In this document: piece by piece, positions 61,035 through 64,000 of the stretch
How positions within the stretch are numbered: the stretch's first letter is position 1
How the letters are laid out: each line of letters opens with the position of its first letter
Assembly: GCA_963921425.1 (NCBI GenBank)
Contig: OY992832.1
Span: forward strand, 31,577,475-31,641,474
Direction of reading: 5' to 3'
DNA from: Dryas octopetala
Lineage: Eukaryota > Streptophyta > Magnoliopsida > Rosales > Rosaceae
DNA: 64,000 nt
The notes under the pieces: generated by a model
Seen by the model: only the letters and a program-made list of their open reading frames with translations
Databases searched by the model: none
Told to the model about the DNA's origin: nothing
Program-made: the position numbers and the translations under genes

Positions 61035-61849
61035 GAGAAATTTTTCAGTGTTCCGGATACACCACGTGGCATATCCCAGTGGTGTATCCATTCCACTTAA
61101 ACACTGCCACATGTCCTCGCCCCTTCCCTTCTTCCTCCTTGTTCTTCTGCAACAAGAAACAATTCAGAGCTTGAAAACCATTTTAGGCACACACCCCAAA
61201 TGGTCCAACCCCAAAAAACCCACATCAAAACTCACAAATTTTTTCAATCCATTCTTTGTTTAGCTCTCTCAAATGTAAAAACCATAACTTTTACGCTTCA
61301 TTGTCATCCATGGAAGCCACGCCATTTTAGCCATACACCCATCCTTAATTTTCCTTTGATTGACTGATTGAAGATGCCAAAAATCTAATGGAATCATTTA
61401 ATTGTGTTTCTCAACAACACTTTCAGATTATCAAGCCACCCAAATGGATACCCAAATTTCCTTTCAGACAAAAATTTAAAAATAAAAAATACCAAAATCT
61501 TCTAAATTCACACTTTTCTCACACCTACCCATCAGTCCATTATCTGCAGCAGTACCTCTGACGACTCCAACGACGACAGTGGCGAGGAGGTGTGTCGACG
61601 TTGATGGAGTGGCCATGGGAGGGTGTGGGGTTCATTAATCCAATGGTTGTTGGGGTGGGTTTCGATAGAGAGAGAGGAAATGAGAAGGAGTTTGGACGCC
61701 AGTAGTTGGAAAAAGGACTAAAAATGATGGAGGCTGAAGTGTTCATTTCTGTAGTTGGAGAAAGAAAAGACATGTGGCAGTGTTTGAGTGGACTAGATAC
61801 ACCATTGGGATATGCCACGTGATGTATTCGGAACACTGAAAAATTTCTC
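61035..61849. mobile_element. Foldback element with imperfect 9-bp duplication
   Basis: The left arm GAGAAATTTTTCAGTGTTCC and about 90 bp after it (including TACACCACGTGGCATATCCC) recur inverted at the right end, which finishes GAAAAATTTCTC. The flanks GACTTTGTT (61026..61034) and GAATTTGTC (61850..61858) match at 7 of 9 positions. The interior is unlike other parts of the window, and the ORF at 61540-61944 is not recognised. Confidence 0.65.
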
Positions 61850-61858
61850 GAATTTGTC

Positions 61859-62372
61859 GACCCTGAGGGGTATTTTTGTCCGAAAATGGGCAAAACACTA
61901 TGAAATGTAAAAGTTTTTCCGCAAAGGCTATTAATGTAAGTCACACATTAAAAAATTTTATTTTATAAAATTGCCCAAAATTTTTATATGTTACGAAAAC
62001 ATATGGTGTTCCAATTTCAATAAAATTTTGACATGTGATTGTATTTAAGATATGTGAAAAACTTGACTCCTTTGGAAATTCAACTTCATTAGAAATCTAG
62101 CCCCTGCCTGCTGCAATTTTTTTTTGTAATGTATTCAATTAGAATTTTAAATGACTTTGATGGAATTTAAAATTCCGGTGGTATTCAATCTAGACTTTTT
62201 AAAGAGTTTATAAAAGTTTGATGGTATTCAATCTAAATTTTTAAAATGTTTATAAAAGTCTAATGGCATTTAATACAAACTTTTAGAGAATCTATAAAAA
62301 GTTGTGTGGTATTCAAAAAGTTATTGACTTATAAGAAATTTATAAAATGATAGACTTTCATGGACTTTAGAG
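61859..62372. other. AT-rich intergenic sequence with internal repetition
   Basis: A 60-70-bp phrase (GGTATTCAATCTARACTTTT) recurs three or four times between 62170 and 62320. No gene. Confidence 0.5.
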
Positions 62373-62760
62373 CAGTGACAGATCCATGAATTTTATCCCG
62401 GGGGATCATAGTATAAAACTTATATAAATTTTTTTTTTTTTTTTTACAAAAATAACACAAAAAAATTAAACGATAGTAGTTTCATTCATAATTTATGATA
62501 AAAACAATACAAGCTATAATTGTCAACAACGAGTTTTCATAATCTGAAAACGTGTCATTATAGCTTTATTATCAATACAATAATAAAAAAAAAAAAAAAT
62601 TTCTCAATGTAAAAAATCAAGCTATCGCTTAACCATTGATCTCCCATTTTGTAGCGGAGTGGAAACTTAATAATATTCATGGCGGAAAATGTCTTCTCCA
62701 CTGAAGCAGTTGCGACCAGTAAAGCCAAAGCCAAAACCAAATCCTATCTAATAAGCAAAT
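62373..62760 (-). pseudogene. hAT transposase relic (C-terminal end and 3' terminus)
   Basis: The segment starts CAGTGACAGATCCATGAA, a hAT-like terminus, followed by A-rich sequence. On the minus strand at 62558..62740 it encodes LALALLVATASVEKTFSAMNIIK and YKMGDQWLSDSLIFYIEK, the C-terminal dimerisation motif of TTF/MYM-type plant hAT transposases. Upstream of about residue 1 of this fragment an in-frame stop appears, and no other domain is present, so only the tail of the gene remains. Confidence 0.75.
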
Positions 62761-62820
62761 ACACATAAGTATATGCCCGATCAAACCCTTTTTCCACCAA
62801 TTTTTTCACAAGATCACCAA

Positions 62821-64000
62821 TGTGAGACCCCGTATTTTTTAAAGATTTATTTTAAATATTTTGAGAATTTATTTTGATTATTTTGGGAATTTATTTTGAT
62901 TATTTTGGGAATTTATTTGAAAAATAAAAGGTTTTGGATTTATTTTTAATTTTTGTTTTAAATTGGGCTTGACCCGAAAGTTAACTTTTAAAGTTAGTAG
63001 GCTTTTGATTTTTTGACTTTGGGCTTGTTGGGAAGGTCTCGAGTCCACGAGTTCGTAGACACGTAGCACGCGTAAAACAGAGTTACGGTTTGGGTTTTAC
63101 AGACGTTCAAAGTAAAAGGCAATTTTGTAATTTTTACTTAAATGGTTTTAAAAACCCAAAATCAGTTCTCTCTCTCCCCCCTGCGTCTCTGCTCTCTCTC
63201 ACCCTCTCACTTTTGCCCGCTTGTCACCAGCGTGTGGCGGGGCGTCCGGTGGTGGCTGGGCTAGGTGTTTGGCCCACGGTACTCGCCTACTTCTCCTCTA
63301 TCTTCATATGGCCTCAATTTCTCAATTAATGCTCGAAATCTGGAACTATAAGCCGAAACTCGAATCGAAACCTCCTTCGGTGATTTGCTTTTTCCGGCCA
63401 AGACGCGACGTCAGACCACCTTCAATCAACTGCTCTTGATGTTCTGAGCACGACGGTGAGCTCCGATTGTCCATCCGACCACCCAAAACGGCGATGCAAA
63501 GCTACAGGACCCGCAACTGCTTTGGTAGTTTTTCCAGCCACTCCGGCAACGGATTCCGTCGACCCAGGTATCAAAATCGATCCCCTCGACCTCCTCTCGC
63601 TATTGGTTGCCTTGGTTTGAACTGAAAGTTGATTAATTGAAAAACCCAGGTTTGGGCACCCTTGGCCAGTGTGGACTCTAGCGTGTGCAGTAGCGACGAC
63701 AACTCAGCTCCTTGTGTTTGGCCCCTTTCCAGCCACTCGAACCTTTTGAGGTGAAATTCTAATTAGAATGTGTGTTGTTGTGGTTTCTGTGAATTGGGCA
63801 GCCATCGTGCGTGGTGGTTACCGCCCGTTTCAGCTATTGAACGACCATTTGTGAATCCTTTTGGTAATTGTGTTGGTTGTTGGTCTTAACAGGTACACGG
63901 GCTCGGGAAATCTTATTCCCGTTGCCGTCATACTGCCAAATTTGATATCCTAGCAAAGGCGCCAAGAATAGCATTTCGGTCTTTTCATGTGGTTGCACTG
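62821..64000 (+). mobile_element. Long-LTR-like sequence, running off the window
   Basis: It begins TGTGAGACCCCGTATTTTTT, resembling the 5' ends of the long solo LTRs in this window. A short tandem repeat of GAATTTATTTTGATTATTTTGG lies near 62873-62920 and a pyrimidine-rich tract near 63160-63220. The right border and target duplication are outside the window. Confidence 0.4.

Noticed and set aside
1..64000. CRISPR array or bacterial operon
   Set aside because: The direct repeats seen are LTRs, TSDs, microsatellites and tandem duplications. The genes are intron-containing plant genes.

Overview
This is plant nuclear DNA. Genes carry GT-AG introns, there is a nuclear tRNA-Leu, and long AT-rich intergenic stretches are filled with LTR retrotransposons, solo LTRs, MULE-like foldbacks and hAT elements. 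Gene content and style suggest a woody eudicot, possibly Rosaceae; that placement is an inference from general familiarity and was not searched.

Left gene block (1-8.4 kb). It holds the 3' end of a MO25/CAB39-like scaffold gene (+), a complete 12-exon L-galactose-1-phosphate/inositol monophosphatase gene of the VTC4 type (+) whose last exon has been tandemly duplicated downstream, and a convergent three-exon DOMON-cytochrome b561 gene (-).

Repeat-rich middle (8.5-41 kb). No host gene is recognised here. Dated by insertion footprints it contains a hAT element (12.5 kb), a MULE-type foldback (15.0 kb), a TRIM-like LTR with a primer-binding site (16.2 kb), a small foldback next to an interstitial telomeric repeat (19.1 kb), and a three-level nest (21.49-37.18 kb). 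In that nest an old LTR is split by a 2.9 kb solo LTR and by an 11.95 kb Tat-lineage Ty3/gypsy element whose two 908-bp LTRs look identical. The Tat element keeps gag-protease, an in-frame UAG-CAA-UUA stop, pol (RT, RNase H, second RNase H, integrase) and a two-exon antisense ORF between pol and the 3' LTR. Two more terminal-inverted-repeat elements follow at 37.7 and 39.9 kb; the second carries a row of hairpins.

Right gene block (42-57.6 kb). It holds an ARM-repeat protein gene (+) and two tandem, same-orientation INT2/INT4-type inositol transporter genes (-). The proximal copy has 3 exons and the distal copy 5. Between them lie a MULE-like foldback split by a reverse 2.5 kb solo LTR, a hAT MITE and a tRNA-Leu(CAG). 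The last 6 kb contains foldbacks, a second hAT element, a hAT transposase relic and the beginning of another long LTR-like sequence running off the window.

Functionally, the VTC4-type enzyme (ascorbate and myo-inositol synthesis), the ascorbate-linked cytochrome b561 family and the inositol transporters touch related metabolism. They are separate plant genes, and no operon-like relationship is implied.
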